The notes: a model not told the origin generated them from the letters alone. A stretch of DNA of 15,984 nucleotides from an uncultured Dechloromonas sp. (GCA_946477505.1 CAMKYP010000029.1:1-15984); one strand, 5' to 3'; numbered from the stretch's first letter, positions 1 to 8,041 are shown. Translations and numbers: made by a program.

Positions 1-23
1 GAGGAGGCTCCCGGCGCGAGCAT
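1..23 (-). CDS. 5' end of a further late-flagellar gene, possibly fliT (partial)
   Basis: An ATG on the minus strand lies 19 bases past the fliS stop. It is preceded by an AAGGA ribosome-binding site about nine bases away, and the frame stays open to the window edge, giving only MLAPGAS and a partial codon. In many bacteria the gene after fliS is fliT, a small export chaperone for FliD, so the context makes that the leading guess. Seven residues cannot prove it. Seen: the start codon, the ribosome-binding site and the open frame. Inferred: the identity. Confidence 0.35.
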
Positions 24-42
24 GTGGATGAGTCCTTTGGGT

Positions 43-450
43 TCAGCCCGGCTGCGACGGCTGCCTGAGCTTGACGCCTAACTCTCGCCACGCTCCGGCG
101 ATTTCCGCGAGCAACTTCTGGACCTCGGAGACGGCGATTGGGTCCAGGTGGGCATTGGCATGAATCAGACGGGAAACCATATAGTCGTAGAGCGCTTTGA
201 GGTTGCCTGCGAGTTCGCCGCCTGACTCCGTGTTCAGGCTGGCGGCAAGGCCGTCGTTGATGATTTCAATGGCTTTGACCAAGGCTTCAGATTTGCCGTT
301 GATATCCTTGGCGGCAAGACAGGCCTGTGCTTTGTTCAGGGCCGCCTCTGCGCCATCGAACAGAAGAACGATGAGTCGATGTGGATCGGCACCCAATACG
401 TCGGACTCAAGGTCCATGCGGCGGTAGGAGGCAATCGGGTCAGAAAACAT
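43..450 (-). CDS. fliS: Flagellar export chaperone FliS
   Basis: A 135-aa protein of the usual FliS size. FliS binds the disordered C-terminal end of flagellin in the cytoplasm, keeps it from polymerising early, and delivers it to the flagellar type III export gate. The N-terminus MFSDPIASYRR, followed by the core PHRLIVLLFDGA (about residues 23-34), is the family signature. The rest reads as a four-helix bundle. I keep the first ATG because the family has the IxxYRR segment right at its start, although no clear Shine-Dalgarno precedes it. It lies 68 bases after the fliD stop and 19 before the next start codon, in one flagellar operon with fliC, flaG and fliD. The gap before it opens with tandem stops (TGA TGA TAA) for the fliD frame. 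Confidence 0.95.
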   Translation of the reverse strand: MFSDPIASYRRMDLESDVLGADPHRLIVLLFDGAEAALNKAQACLAAKDINGKSEALVKAIEIINDGLAASLNTESGGELAGNLKALYDYMVSRLIHANAHLDPIAVSEVQKLLAEIAGAWRELGVKLRQPSQPG

Positions 451-518
451 GGCAAGGACAGGCGAATGGAGGCAGCAGGACGGCTATCTTACGTGATGGC
501 GAAGCTCGGTTGTTATCA

Positions 519-1886
519 TCAGCCGGATTTGTTGAACATTTGCGTAAGCTGGCTGCTCGTCGACTTGAACTGGGCCACCAGTTTATCCATGGCGGTGAAT
601 TGAGCGCGGAAGCGCTTTTCAATGGCAACCATGCGCACTTCAAGCGCGGCCTGGTTGTCTTTGTATATCTTGACGGCGTCGTTCAGACTGGTGACCCGTT
701 TGGTCAGGACGCCATCGTTGTTGAGCATGCCCCCCGCAGAGTTGCTGAATGCCTTTCCGTACGCCTGCAACGTTGTGAGTACGTCCGATGGCGCTTTGCT
801 GAGCGCTTGGCGAAGCTTGGTTTCATCCAGCGTCAATTGGCCGGTCTGGGTAAGGGAAACGCCGAGCTGGCTCAGTGTCGTGTAGGTCGCGCTGGAGAGC
901 TCGGTCGGCACGGTGGTCAGGGTGCCGGACAGGCCAGAAGATATCGTACGGGCTGCGAAGTCACCATTCAGCGGTTGCGCCGTCTTGGTGCTGCTGTTGT
1001 AAGCGCTGTTGCTCTTGATTGTGCTGGCAATGCCGTTGTACGCGTCAACCAGGGCCTTGACCGCCGAGACAACCTTGTCGTTGTCGGTCTCCACCTTGAG
1101 CGAGGTGGAAACTCCCGGCGTGCTGACTTTGTTGGCGGTAATGCTGAGGCCGGCAACGTTCGTAAACACGTTGGTGGTCGATGAGACCTCGATACCGTCG
1201 ATCTTGATGAGGCCATCCTGTGCGGTCGCACGAGCCAGGCCAACGGTGGTCGTATCGAAGTTGGCGCCGTCCAGATTGGCTTGCCCACCTGAGGCGGTGA
1301 GTCCCGAGGTCAGCGAGAAGCCGTTTGCCGCGCCGGAGTTGTTACTGGTCAGGATCATGCGCTGTCCGCCGCTCGATGTATTGACGACGGTTGCCGTTAC
1401 GCCGATCTTGGCTGCGTTGATCTTGTCGCGCACCTCATCCAGCGTATAGCTGGTTTTTCCTGGTTCGTTCAGATCGATGGATGCAGCCGGCGTTCCCGCG
1501 ACTGTGAAACTGAGGCTGCCGGGGGAGAAGGTGGTGCCGGCGCTGTATTCCTGAGTGAAGCTTTTCTGGGCGGAGGCCAGTTGGGTGACTTCGATGCCGT
1601 ACGTGCCTGCGGTGGCGCCAAAGGCGCTGGTGGCAGTCACAATGGAGGTGTCGCCGCTGGTGGCCTTGGTTGCCGCCAGGCGACTGGGGAATTGCAGGGT
1701 GTCGGCGGCTGTCTGCAGTGCCGAGAGCTTGGTGCTCAGCGTGCCGAACAGTGAAATCTTGGCTTGTGCCGAGTTGATCTTTGTCGTCAGGGCATCGATG
1801 GGCGCGCGCTCCGCGCTCATCAGTTTGGTGACCATAGACTCCAGGTCGAGCCCGGAGCCAACGCCGAGGGAAGATACGCTTGCCAT
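519..1886 (-). CDS. fliD: Flagellar filament cap protein FliD (HAP2)
   Basis: A 455-aa protein that forms the cap at the filament tip, where exported flagellin folds and inserts. The N-terminal D0/D1 segment is clear (GLDLESMVTKLMSAERAPID, residues about 12-31, then a heptad-like helix to about residue 65). The C-terminal part (about 370-455) is a coiled-coil-forming helix with repeated hydrophobic spacing, ending QLTQMFNKSG. The Ser/Thr/Ala/Gly-rich middle (about 90-370) matches the exposed D2/D3 domains. Length is normal for the family. The start is fixed by an AGGAG eight bases upstream of ATG. It sits 41 bases after flaG and 68 before fliS, all co-directional, so it is probably read from the flagellin-side promoter, from an undetected internal promoter, or both. 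Confidence 0.96.
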   Translation of the reverse strand: MASVSSLGVGSGLDLESMVTKLMSAERAPIDALTTKINSAQAKISLFGTLSTKLSALQTAADTLQFPSRLAATKATSGDTSIVTATSAFGATAGTYGIEVTQLASAQKSFTQEYSAGTTFSPGSLSFTVAGTPAASIDLNEPGKTSYTLDEVRDKINAAKIGVTATVVNTSSGGQRMILTSNNSGAANGFSLTSGLTASGGQANLDGANFDTTTVGLARATAQDGLIKIDGIEVSSTTNVFTNVAGLSITANKVSTPGVSTSLKVETDNDKVVSAVKALVDAYNGIASTIKSNSAYNSSTKTAQPLNGDFAARTISSGLSGTLTTVPTELSSATYTTLSQLGVSLTQTGQLTLDETKLRQALSKAPSDVLTTLQAYGKAFSNSAGGMLNNDGVLTKRVTSLNDAVKIYKDNQAALEVRMVAIEKRFRAQFTAMDKLVAQFKSTSSQLTQMFNKSG

Positions 1887-1927
1887 GATCGATACTCCTA
1901 ATTGCAGACCCTGAATTCAAGCAAAAA

Positions 1928-2311
1928 TCAGGCCTTTTCGCGAACGAACAAGCCTTGCAGTTTATCCAAGGCCATGGCCAGACTGATTGCCTCTTCGGAA
2001 GGAATTTGCCTGATAACGTCCTTGGTGCTCCGGTCCACGATTTTTACAACCGATACGCCAGAATTGCTGTCGATAGCGAAATTGATATCCGCATCTGCTG
2101 TAGACACGAACTGTTTCAAGCGTTCAACCGCTTGCTCGACTGAGAGCGATCCGCCTTGGCGATTCTGGTTTGCGGATTGATCGCTTCCCGTATCAGCCCG
2201 GTTTGCCTGGGGGGCAGCCTGGGTAGGCCTGGCTTGCTGCGTGTTGGTTGGCAACCTGACTGCGGCGGCCGCTCCCATGCTTCCACTATCCTGAATTGCA
2301 CCGATGCTCAT
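1928..2311 (-). CDS. flaG: FlaG family flagellar protein
   Basis: A 127-aa protein with the FlaG C-terminal domain: an amphipathic helix (VEQAVERLKQFV), then FAIDSNSGVSVVKIVDRST and DVIRQIPSEEA, the most conserved block of the family. The first 55 residues are low-complexity (Ala, Gln, Asn, Gly) and probably disordered. In Pseudomonas and Campylobacter relatives, flaG lies next to flagellin and affects filament length, though its mechanism is unclear. I choose the ATG giving MSIGAIQ because GGGAG stands eight bases before it. An upstream in-frame ATG at 2368 would start inside the strong hairpin after fliC and adds residues unlike the family. It is located between fliC and fliD in the same operon. 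Confidence 0.9.
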   Translation of the reverse strand: MSIGAIQDSGSMGAAAAVRLPTNTQQARPTQAAPQANRADTGSDQSANQNRQGGSLSVEQAVERLKQFVSTADADINFAIDSNSGVSVVKIVDRSTKDVIRQIPSEEAISLAMALDKLQGLFVREKA

Positions 2312-2338
2312 GATATGTACTCCCGGTGTGAATGGCAG

Positions 2339-2373
2339 AATGGGTGCAGGGCGTTTCCGCCGCTGCACCCATT
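2339..2373 (-). terminator. Strong hairpin between fliC and flaG
   Basis: An 11-bp perfect stem (AATGGGTGCAG with CTGCACCCATT) encloses a further GGCG/CGCC helix with a TTTC-size loop and one bulged base. It begins 22 bases after the fliC stop and ends 27 bases before the flaG start. On the minus-strand transcript the stem is followed by CTGCC rather than a run of U. It may therefore be a leaky terminator, or a 3' stability structure that raises fliC RNA over flaG-fliD-fliS. The structure is seen directly; the role is inferred. Confidence 0.6.
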
Positions 2374-2395
2374 ATCGGATTAGGGAGATCCGTGA

Positions 2396-3091
2396 TTAAC
2401 GCAGCAGCGCCAGAACGTTTTGCGGAACAGCGTTGGCTTGCGAAACCATCGCCATGCCAGCCTGTTGCAGCACTTGGTGACGAGACAGGCGGGCGGTTTC
2501 TTCAGCGAAGTCGGCGTCCATGATACGGCTCTTGGCAGCCATCTGGTTTTCATAGGCAGCGCGGTCGGCTTCGATCTGGAACTGAGCGGCGTTGATGTTG
2601 GCACCGGCCGTGGCGCGGGCACCGGCGATCGAGGTCAGGGCAGCAGCCGTACCGATGGTTGCCGACGTGAAGGTGAGCGAGACTTGGCTGGTGCCGTTGA
2701 AGGTCGCGTTGGTGACCACCGTGGTTGCTGCGGTCGCGAGGGCGGCGATTTCCGTGTCGATGTAGCCCTTTTCGGTAGCACCCAGCAGTGCGTTGGTCTT
2801 TTGAGCTTCCAGTTCCTGGGCGCGCAGTGCGATGTCGCCGAGCGACTGGAGGGCGCCGTCAGCAATCTGGTTGGCCGAAATCTGGTCGGAGTTGTTGCGG
2901 ATGCGGGAGCTGATGGTACGCGAGTAGGCGTCCATGTTCAGGCCGATGGCGAGACCGGCGGCATCGTCCTTGGCGGAGTTGACGCGCAGACCGGAGGACA
3001 GGCGCTCAAGGGCGGAAGCCAGGCCGACGTCGTTCTTGGCGACGTTGCGTTGCGCATTGAGCGAATAGGCATTGGTGTTGATGACAGCCAT
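2396..3091 (-). CDS. fliC: Flagellin, minimal 231-aa form lacking most of D2/D3
   Basis: This is the structural subunit of the flagellar filament. The N-terminal D0/D1 region is clear (VINTNAYSLNAQRN, then LERLSSGLRVNSAKDDAAGLAI, residues 3-49). So is the C-terminal region (KSRIMDADFAEETARLSRHQVLQQAG, 187-212, ending PQNVLALLR). Between them, FNGTSQVSLTF (about 131-141) marks the point where most flagellins carry a variable outer domain. Here only a short Ser/Thr-rich link of about 20 residues remains before the C-terminal helix. At 231 aa it is shorter than Salmonella FliC (about 490) or Bacillus Hag (about 300). Only five lysines are present (19, 41, 98, 108, 187). The start is set by AGGAG seven bases before ATG, and a sigma-28 promoter lies upstream. 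Neighbours are flaG-fliD-fliS downstream and a glycosyltransferase gene upstream, so the filament is probably glycosylated. Confidence 0.95.
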   Translation of the reverse strand: MAVINTNAYSLNAQRNVAKNDVGLASALERLSSGLRVNSAKDDAAGLAIGLNMDAYSRTISSRIRNNSDQISANQIADGALQSLGDIALRAQELEAQKTNALLGATEKGYIDTEIAALATAATTVVTNATFNGTSQVSLTFTSATIGTAAALTSIAGARATAGANINAAQFQIEADRAAYENQMAAKSRIMDADFAEETARLSRHQVLQQAGMAMVSQANAVPQNVLALLR

Positions 3092-3189
3092 TTTGATTCT
3101 CCTAAGTATGTTGGTACTGGGAGCGACCTACTTGCATTACCGCGTTCTGTTGTCCCGGTTGTACGGCGATTAATTCGCTGACAAGTTCC

Positions 3190-3216
3190 TTAACGACACC
3201 TCCCGGGAAAACTTTA
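3190..3216 (-). promoter_or_regulatory. Sigma-28 (FliA) promoter of flagellin
   Basis: On the minus strand, TAAAGTTT (3216-3209) is identical to the FliA -35 box. Exactly 11 bases later comes GTCGTTAA (3197-3190), which matches the -10 consensus GCCGATAA at six of eight positions. Transcription would begin near 3183, giving a leader of about 90 bases before the fliC start. The stretch just upstream (3217-3253) is strongly AT-rich with A-runs of six, five and six bases, and may act as an UP-type element. This is late-class flagellar control, in line with the gene it precedes. Confidence 0.82.
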
Positions 3217-3251
3217 GAAAATTTCTTAGAATTTTTTGCTTTTTGCCTTTT

Positions 3252-6200
3252 TTACGGAAGATGGGCGCTAAGCCATTGATCCAGATTGTTTTCCAGAAGG
3301 AAGTGCCGGCGTACCCATTGCTGCAGGGCATCGCCTTCCATCTCGCGGGCTTCGCTGTCATGGATACGTGCCCGAAGTGCCTCGACCCAGTGCCGGGTGT
3401 CGTTCTGTACTCGGCAGGCCGGGCTGTTGCGATAGGGATCGATATCGGTACAGACGGTGGGAATGCCAAGGATTCCGTATTCGAGCAGCCGCAGGTTGCT
3501 TTTGCCCTGATTGAAAGGGTGCTGAACCAGCGGGGCAACCGCGATATCCAGGTTCAGTGCGGCGAGACGAGCGGGGTATTCGTTGAATGGGCCCAGCGGG
3601 TGAAATTCGGCGATCAGGGGGCGCAGTTCCGCCGGGCACATGCCGAAGAGGACCCATTCCGCCTCATCGCGGGTCTGCTCGATAACCTCTTTGAGCAGGC
3701 AGAGGTCGGCGTGATGGGTTGAGCCCCCTGCCCATCCAACGCGTGGTTTTTTGCTTGTCCGTCTCTTGCCGCTCAGGCCAGACCAGATACCTTGCTCCAG
3801 GGCGTTGGGAATCACCCGGATATCGGAAATAAATCCGCGATAGGTTTCGGCGAGAAAGTCGGTCGAGACAATCAGGCGATCGCAGCGTTCCAGCGCGTAT
3901 TTGAGACAACTCCGGCTGTTTGCCGGAATATTCTTGCGAAATAGATTGCTCTCGGGGAGATCGGTGATCAGATCGTCGAGCGTGTAAACGGTGAATGGGC
4001 GCCCTGGCGTGCGGTGCAGGCTGTCGAGTGTGGCGAGTTGATGATCATGGATATAGTGCTGGACGATCAAGGTGTCTGGAGCCATGCGCATTATTTCTGC
4101 GGCGCTCGGAATCCGCTTTCCATCTTGTTCCCAGATACATCCGGTGGCTCGTCCGCTTTGTGCCAGCAGATTCAGTGCCGCTGTTACGCGAAATACACCT
4201 TGCCCGTTGTTGAGAGTATGGACGAGCAGCCGCGGTGCGCTGGTCGGTAGAAACTGCCACTGGGGCAGGAAGGCCGTTTCTGGTGTGGGGGTCGGGATGC
4301 TCAAGGACAGGCTGGGGTTCCAGAGACGATCCACTGCCTGGGCACCCCAGGTCTCGAGAATATTTTCGCCGGCTAGCAGTTCCTGTCGACGGGCGTGGAG
4401 CCTTGTTGTTTCGCGGGATTCGTCGGGCCCTTGTGCCAATCCGTCGAAGATCAGCGAGGCTCGGGGTTGGTAGAGCAGGCGTTTACCCAGCTGGTGGCGG
4501 AGCTTCAGTCCGAGGTCGGTTTCCGCGTGGTGATCCCCGAAGCAGGAAGTATCCATTCCTCCCACGCTTTGATAGTCGGTTTTGCTGACCAGCATGCATC
4601 CGGACGACAGCGTGCTGATATCCCGGCAAAGGTTGAGGCAGTCGAGGTAGCTGTCGTCACCGACCTTGGCCAATCGGCCGTAGGGCGTTCCGGAAACTCC
4701 GGTCAGGCCCAACACACTGCCTGCGTTTTGAATGGCAGCGCTACCGGGGGCAATCAGCCGTGGGCTGCAGGCTGCAATATCCGGGGAGGACAGGCTTCCC
4801 ATCAACTCCTTGAGCCAGAAGGGTTGAGCGACGACCACTTCTTCGCGGATCAGCAGAACATGGTTGTAGTTGGCCGCAGCGACGGCTGCGTTGCAGCGGG
4901 CGGCATGGCCGGCCAGGGAAGGGCTGACGATGTCTCTGATGAGCCCTGCCGCCATCTTTGCTTTCAACCAGATATCGAGATCGGGGTCGGCATAGGGTCG
5001 GCTGACGGAAACGAATACTTCCGATAGCGGGTAGTCGGTCTTGTCGAGGAGACTGCCGAGGCAGCGTTGCAGCAGATCCAGATTGCCTTGTGAAATGATG
5101 GCGATCGAAACAGGGCGGTTGTCGGACTTGGGGCGTACGCTCCAGCCTCGTGTTGATATCGGTGTGATCTCGGTGTGTTTTCCGCCGGAACGCTCGTTTT
5201 CAGCGAGGGCTTCCAGGCAGGCTGTCTGGTCGCTGGGGAAGGCGTGGAAGTAGGTCAGGAGTACGTCGCCAACGTGTTTGATGTGTTGCCAGCCGGATTG
5301 GCGGGCAACACGTAGCAATTGGTCAAACCAGGGGCTGCCGGGGTTCTTGGCGGTTCCACCGATGGCTTTCCACGTCGCTTGGCTGATACAGAGCGGGCCG
5401 GCAAGATCGGAAGAGAGCATGGCGCCGGGATTGCTACCCGGTTTGAAGCGGGCAGCGAAACGAAGGTTTCCGTCGGTGCAGTCGTCGTCGACGAAGAATG
5501 CCACGGCCGTTGGCTGCGCCTGGATTTCGCATTCGATGCGCCAGAGATACAAAGGGTCCAGCCGGGTGCCGGCGGGAATCTCCACCAGCCAGTCCAGCTG
5601 GCGCACCTCGGCAAGCTGGTCCATGGCGGCTTTGGCGTGCTCCATCGTGTTCAATTCATGCCACGCGATGCAGGGAATTCCCTGCAGCCCTTCCGGTGCC
5701 GGAAGCGTCGTGACGATGTCGAGATGCCAGTGTTGGGTGAGTTGCTGGCCGAGACTGTCCAGCGTGTCGGCCAGCAGGGATTCGTCACCAGGGGCCAGGC
5801 GCAGAAAAAGGTGAAAGTTCGTATGTTGGGCGTCATTGGCTTCTTCAGGCAGCGAGACGCTTTCCAGTATCTGAAAACGCTGTGCCAGCCAGCTCTGGTA
5901 GGCTTTGTCGAAGGCGCCACCCGTGCGGGCGGGGGCCGACGAATCCTGACGCGATGCGCTTTCCCAGGCAGCCTGCGTGACTCTGATGAAGTTTTCCAGC
6001 TGTTTCCAGAACTCGGCCTGTTTTTTCCGGTAGTTTTCCGTGGCCTTGTGAACGCTTTTTCTTGCCTCTTCCAGCGCAGCCGGGTCAGGGCTCCAGGTGC
6101 AACCGTCGGTACCCAGGTAGCCTTTGAAGGGGGCGGGCAGCAGCAGTTCGTTTTGCAGGTAAACCACCGGGCAGCCGCAGAGCAAGGCTTCGAAGCAAGC

Positions 6201-6830
6201 GGTTGACGGCTCGTAGGTGTAGAGCACGGAGGCCTGTTTGTACAACGCGGCAAGTTCTTCGGGCGAGCGTGGCGGGACGCGGTAGGAAATCTCGAGTGCT
6301 TGCGCCGTCACCGGCGAGAGGATGCCACCCCGGTCAAGGTAGCGATTGATGAATACCAATGCCCCGGAGCGTTTTTGATCATCGGCTCCATCGAGGTTGT
6401 ATATCCGCGCATTGATCAGCGGAACCTCCATGATTTCGGCTTTCATCCCGGCAGGCAGGATTTCCGCGCCAAAGCTGAAAATCAGATCGTCATCGTCCCA
6501 GGCTGGCTCCTGGCCGTTGACCACGCCGGGGGTGTTGAGCAGGTAGCGGACGACTCGATGCGCGGCCAAAGGGTTGCCCGGCACGATCTCGGGATAGACC
6601 ACGATGGGTTCAATGCCGGCAGCCTGGTGTCTTGCGCGCACTTCATCGGACAAGACGGGGGTGCGCAAATCGTTCGAGACGGTATCGGTCGTGACGTAGG
6701 CTTCCTCGCCAATCAGGTTGAGGGCATGGCAGAGGTAATGGATGGCGCGTGTCCCACCCGAGCATTCCGTATAGGGGGGGGCATACAGATAATAAGGGGA
6801 TCGAACCTGGCCGAAGATATCTTTATCCAT
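3252..6830 (-). CDS. Giant multidomain glycosyltransferase, probably flagellin-modifying
   Basis: A 1192-aa soluble protein without a signal peptide or membrane segments. By eye it has four parts. Residues 1-290 are GT-B-like, with PSTACFEALLCGCPVV (208-223) resembling a donor-site motif. Residues 335-560 are a GT2-type GT-A domain with FFVDDDC (445-451) and RFKPGSNPGAML (461-472). Residues 571-830 are a second GT2 domain (VSIAIISQGNLDLLQRCLGSLL, then GGMD and the ETDLGLKLR acidic site near 770), but its usual DxD strand reads LIREEVVV. Residues 865-1192 are a GT4-like GT-B domain with GWAGGSTHH and NLRLLEYGILGIPTV (1112-1126). It probably builds or transfers a short glycan onto flagellin, since it lies just upstream of fliC and just downstream of a sugar aminotransferase. 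I prefer the ATG at 6830, seven bases after the rffA stop with ACAGGG upstream, over a GTG at 6851 that overlaps rffA. Function is inferred from domains and context. Confidence 0.85.
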   Translation of the reverse strand: MDKDIFGQVRSPYYLYAPPYTECSGGTRAIHYLCHALNLIGEEAYVTTDTVSNDLRTPVLSDEVRARHQAAGIEPIVVYPEIVPGNPLAAHRVVRYLLNTPGVVNGQEPAWDDDDLIFSFGAEILPAGMKAEIMEVPLINARIYNLDGADDQKRSGALVFINRYLDRGGILSPVTAQALEISYRVPPRSPEELAALYKQASVLYTYEPSTACFEALLCGCPVVYLQNELLLPAPFKGYLGTDGCTWSPDPAALEEARKSVHKATENYRKKQAEFWKQLENFIRVTQAAWESASRQDSSAPARTGGAFDKAYQSWLAQRFQILESVSLPEEANDAQHTNFHLFLRLAPGDESLLADTLDSLGQQLTQHWHLDIVTTLPAPEGLQGIPCIAWHELNTMEHAKAAMDQLAEVRQLDWLVEIPAGTRLDPLYLWRIECEIQAQPTAVAFFVDDDCTDGNLRFAARFKPGSNPGAMLSSDLAGPLCISQATWKAIGGTAKNPGSPWFDQLLRVARQSGWQHIKHVGDVLLTYFHAFPSDQTACLEALAENERSGGKHTEITPISTRGWSVRPKSDNRPVSIAIISQGNLDLLQRCLGSLLDKTDYPLSEVFVSVSRPYADPDLDIWLKAKMAAGLIRDIVSPSLAGHAARCNAAVAAANYNHVLLIREEVVVAQPFWLKELMGSLSSPDIAACSPRLIAPGSAAIQNAGSVLGLTGVSGTPYGRLAKVGDDSYLDCLNLCRDISTLSSGCMLVSKTDYQSVGGMDTSCFGDHHAETDLGLKLRHQLGKRLLYQPRASLIFDGLAQGPDESRETTRLHARRQELLAGENILETWGAQAVDRLWNPSLSLSIPTPTPETAFLPQWQFLPTSAPRLLVHTLNNGQGVFRVTAALNLLAQSGRATGCIWEQDGKRIPSAAEIMRMAPDTLIVQHYIHDHQLATLDSLHRTPGRPFTVYTLDDLITDLPESNLFRKNIPANSRSCLKYALERCDRLIVSTDFLAETYRGFISDIRVIPNALEQGIWSGLSGKRRTSKKPRVGWAGGSTHHADLCLLKEVIEQTRDEAEWVLFGMCPAELRPLIAEFHPLGPFNEYPARLAALNLDIAVAPLVQHPFNQGKSNLRLLEYGILGIPTVCTDIDPYRNSPACRVQNDTRHWVEALRARIHDSEAREMEGDALQQWVRRHFLLENNLDQWLSAHLP

Positions 6831-6837
6831 ATGCGGT

Positions 6838-8007
6838 TTAGCCCTGTTCACAAGGCTGCGTTGGTGAAATTTTGAAAAAAGCCCCGATTTCGCCGCATAC
6901 CCGACGCACCTCGGCGGTTGTCATCTCCGAGAACATGGGCAGGCGCAGGAGGGAGTTCGCAATCTCGGTGGTGACTCGCAACTCGCCATGGGGGCGGGCG
7001 TAGCGGCGCCCGGCTGGCGAGTCGTGCAGGGGGACGTAGTGGAAAACCGCGCTGATCCCCGCTGCCTCCAGATGCGCAATGAGTGCCCCTCTCTCATCCG
7101 CGTTCCGGCAGAGAATATAAAAGAGGTGCGCATTGGCCGGCTTGTCCTGCGCCAGTGCCGGGAGCTTGATGTGCCCTTGTCCGGCAAGGGGAGCAAGTAG
7201 TTCGAAATACTTGAGATAGAGCGTGCGCCGGTGAGAGTTGATGCGCTTAGCATGTTCCAGTTGGGCATACAGAAACGCTGCGGTCAGTTCGCTGGGCAGG
7301 AAGGATGAGCCGATATCCACCCAGGTGTACTTGGAGGTTTCGCCGCGCATGAAGGCCTTGCGGTTGGTCCCTTTCTGCCAGATGATCTCGGCCCGTTCGA
7401 TGAGGTCGGGATTGTTGATCAGTAGCGCTCCTCCCTCGCCGCTGATCACGTTCTTTGTTTCGTGAAAGCTCAGGCAGCCAAGGTCGCCGAGCGTGCCCAG
7501 CGAGCTGCCGCCATCGCCGGAGAGAATGGCTTGCGCTGCATCCTCAATCAACATCAGGCCATGGTGACGGGCGATTTCCTTCAGCGCGTTCATGGCGCAC
7601 GGCTGGCCCGCGTAATGAACGGCGACGATGGCTTTGGTCTTGGCGGTGATCGCCGCAGCGACCTGTTGCTCGTCGATATTCAGGGTGTCGGGGCGAATGT
7701 CGACGAAAACCGGGGTGGCTCCCCTCAGCACAAACGCGTTGGCAGTCGACACGAAGGTGAAGGAGGGCATGATCACTTCGTCGCCCGGGCCGACGTCGGC
7801 CAGGATGGCGGACATTTCGAGGGCAGCAGTACAGGAGTGCGTGAGCAGGGCCTTGGGCGTTCCGAGGTGTTGTTCGAGCCAAGCCTGGCAACGCCGGGTG
7901 AACTCTCCGTCCCCGGCAATCGTCCCGTTGAGGACAGCCTGTGCAATATTGAAGAGCTCTTTGCCGACGAAGAACGGTTTGTTGAATGGAATGAGGTCGT
8001 CGTGCAT
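6838..8007 (-). CDS. rffA: dTDP-4-amino-4,6-dideoxygalactose transaminase (RffA/WecE type)
   Basis: A 389-aa PLP enzyme of the DegT/DnrJ/EryC1 family, collinear with E. coli WecE/RffA from IPFNKP to the end. It should transfer an amino group (from glutamate in WecE) to dTDP-4-keto-6-deoxyglucose, giving dTDP-Fuc4N, in the cytoplasm. Visible signatures are GDGEFTRRCQ (32-41), GDEVIMPSFTFVSTANAFVLRGA (75-97), EDAAQ (155-159; Asp and Gln contact PLP) and SFHETKN (180-186), with Lys185 as the expected Schiff-base lysine. IGSSFLPSELTAAFLYAQLE and the C-terminal VFHYVPLH segment also match. It lies 34 bases after wbqC and seven bases before the glycosyltransferase, so it supplies the sugar this cluster uses. 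A viosamine-type (VioA) or Qui3N/Fuc3N product is less likely, because the WecE match runs the whole length. Confidence 0.88.
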   Translation of the reverse strand: MHDDLIPFNKPFFVGKELFNIAQAVLNGTIAGDGEFTRRCQAWLEQHLGTPKALLTHSCTAALEMSAILADVGPGDEVIMPSFTFVSTANAFVLRGATPVFVDIRPDTLNIDEQQVAAAITAKTKAIVAVHYAGQPCAMNALKEIARHHGLMLIEDAAQAILSGDGGSSLGTLGDLGCLSFHETKNVISGEGGALLINNPDLIERAEIIWQKGTNRKAFMRGETSKYTWVDIGSSFLPSELTAAFLYAQLEHAKRINSHRRTLYLKYFELLAPLAGQGHIKLPALAQDKPANAHLFYILCRNADERGALIAHLEAAGISAVFHYVPLHDSPAGRRYARPHGELRVTTEIANSLLRLPMFSEMTTAEVRRVCGEIGAFFKISPTQPCEQG

Positions 8008-8041
8008 CGGATATTGTTCCTGGAGGTGGGGGCGCGAGGGG

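Noticed and set aside
381..1184. Plus-strand frame of 267 aa opposite fliS and fliD
   Set aside because: Antisense to two well-recognised flagellar genes, with no ribosome-binding site or motif; explained by high GC.
2312..2368. Upstream in-frame start extending FlaG by 19 residues
   Set aside because: It begins inside the fliC-flaG hairpin, lacks a ribosome-binding site and adds residues unlike the family; the ATG at 2311 has GGGAG.
5319..6206. Plus-strand frame of 295 aa opposite the glycosyltransferase
   Set aside because: No family features, and it runs wholly antisense to a clearly coding frame with intact domain motifs.
6831..6851. GTG start seven codons upstream for the glycosyltransferase
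   Set aside because: It overlaps rffA and has no Shine-Dalgarno; the ATG at 6830 has ACAGGG and lies just after the rffA stop.
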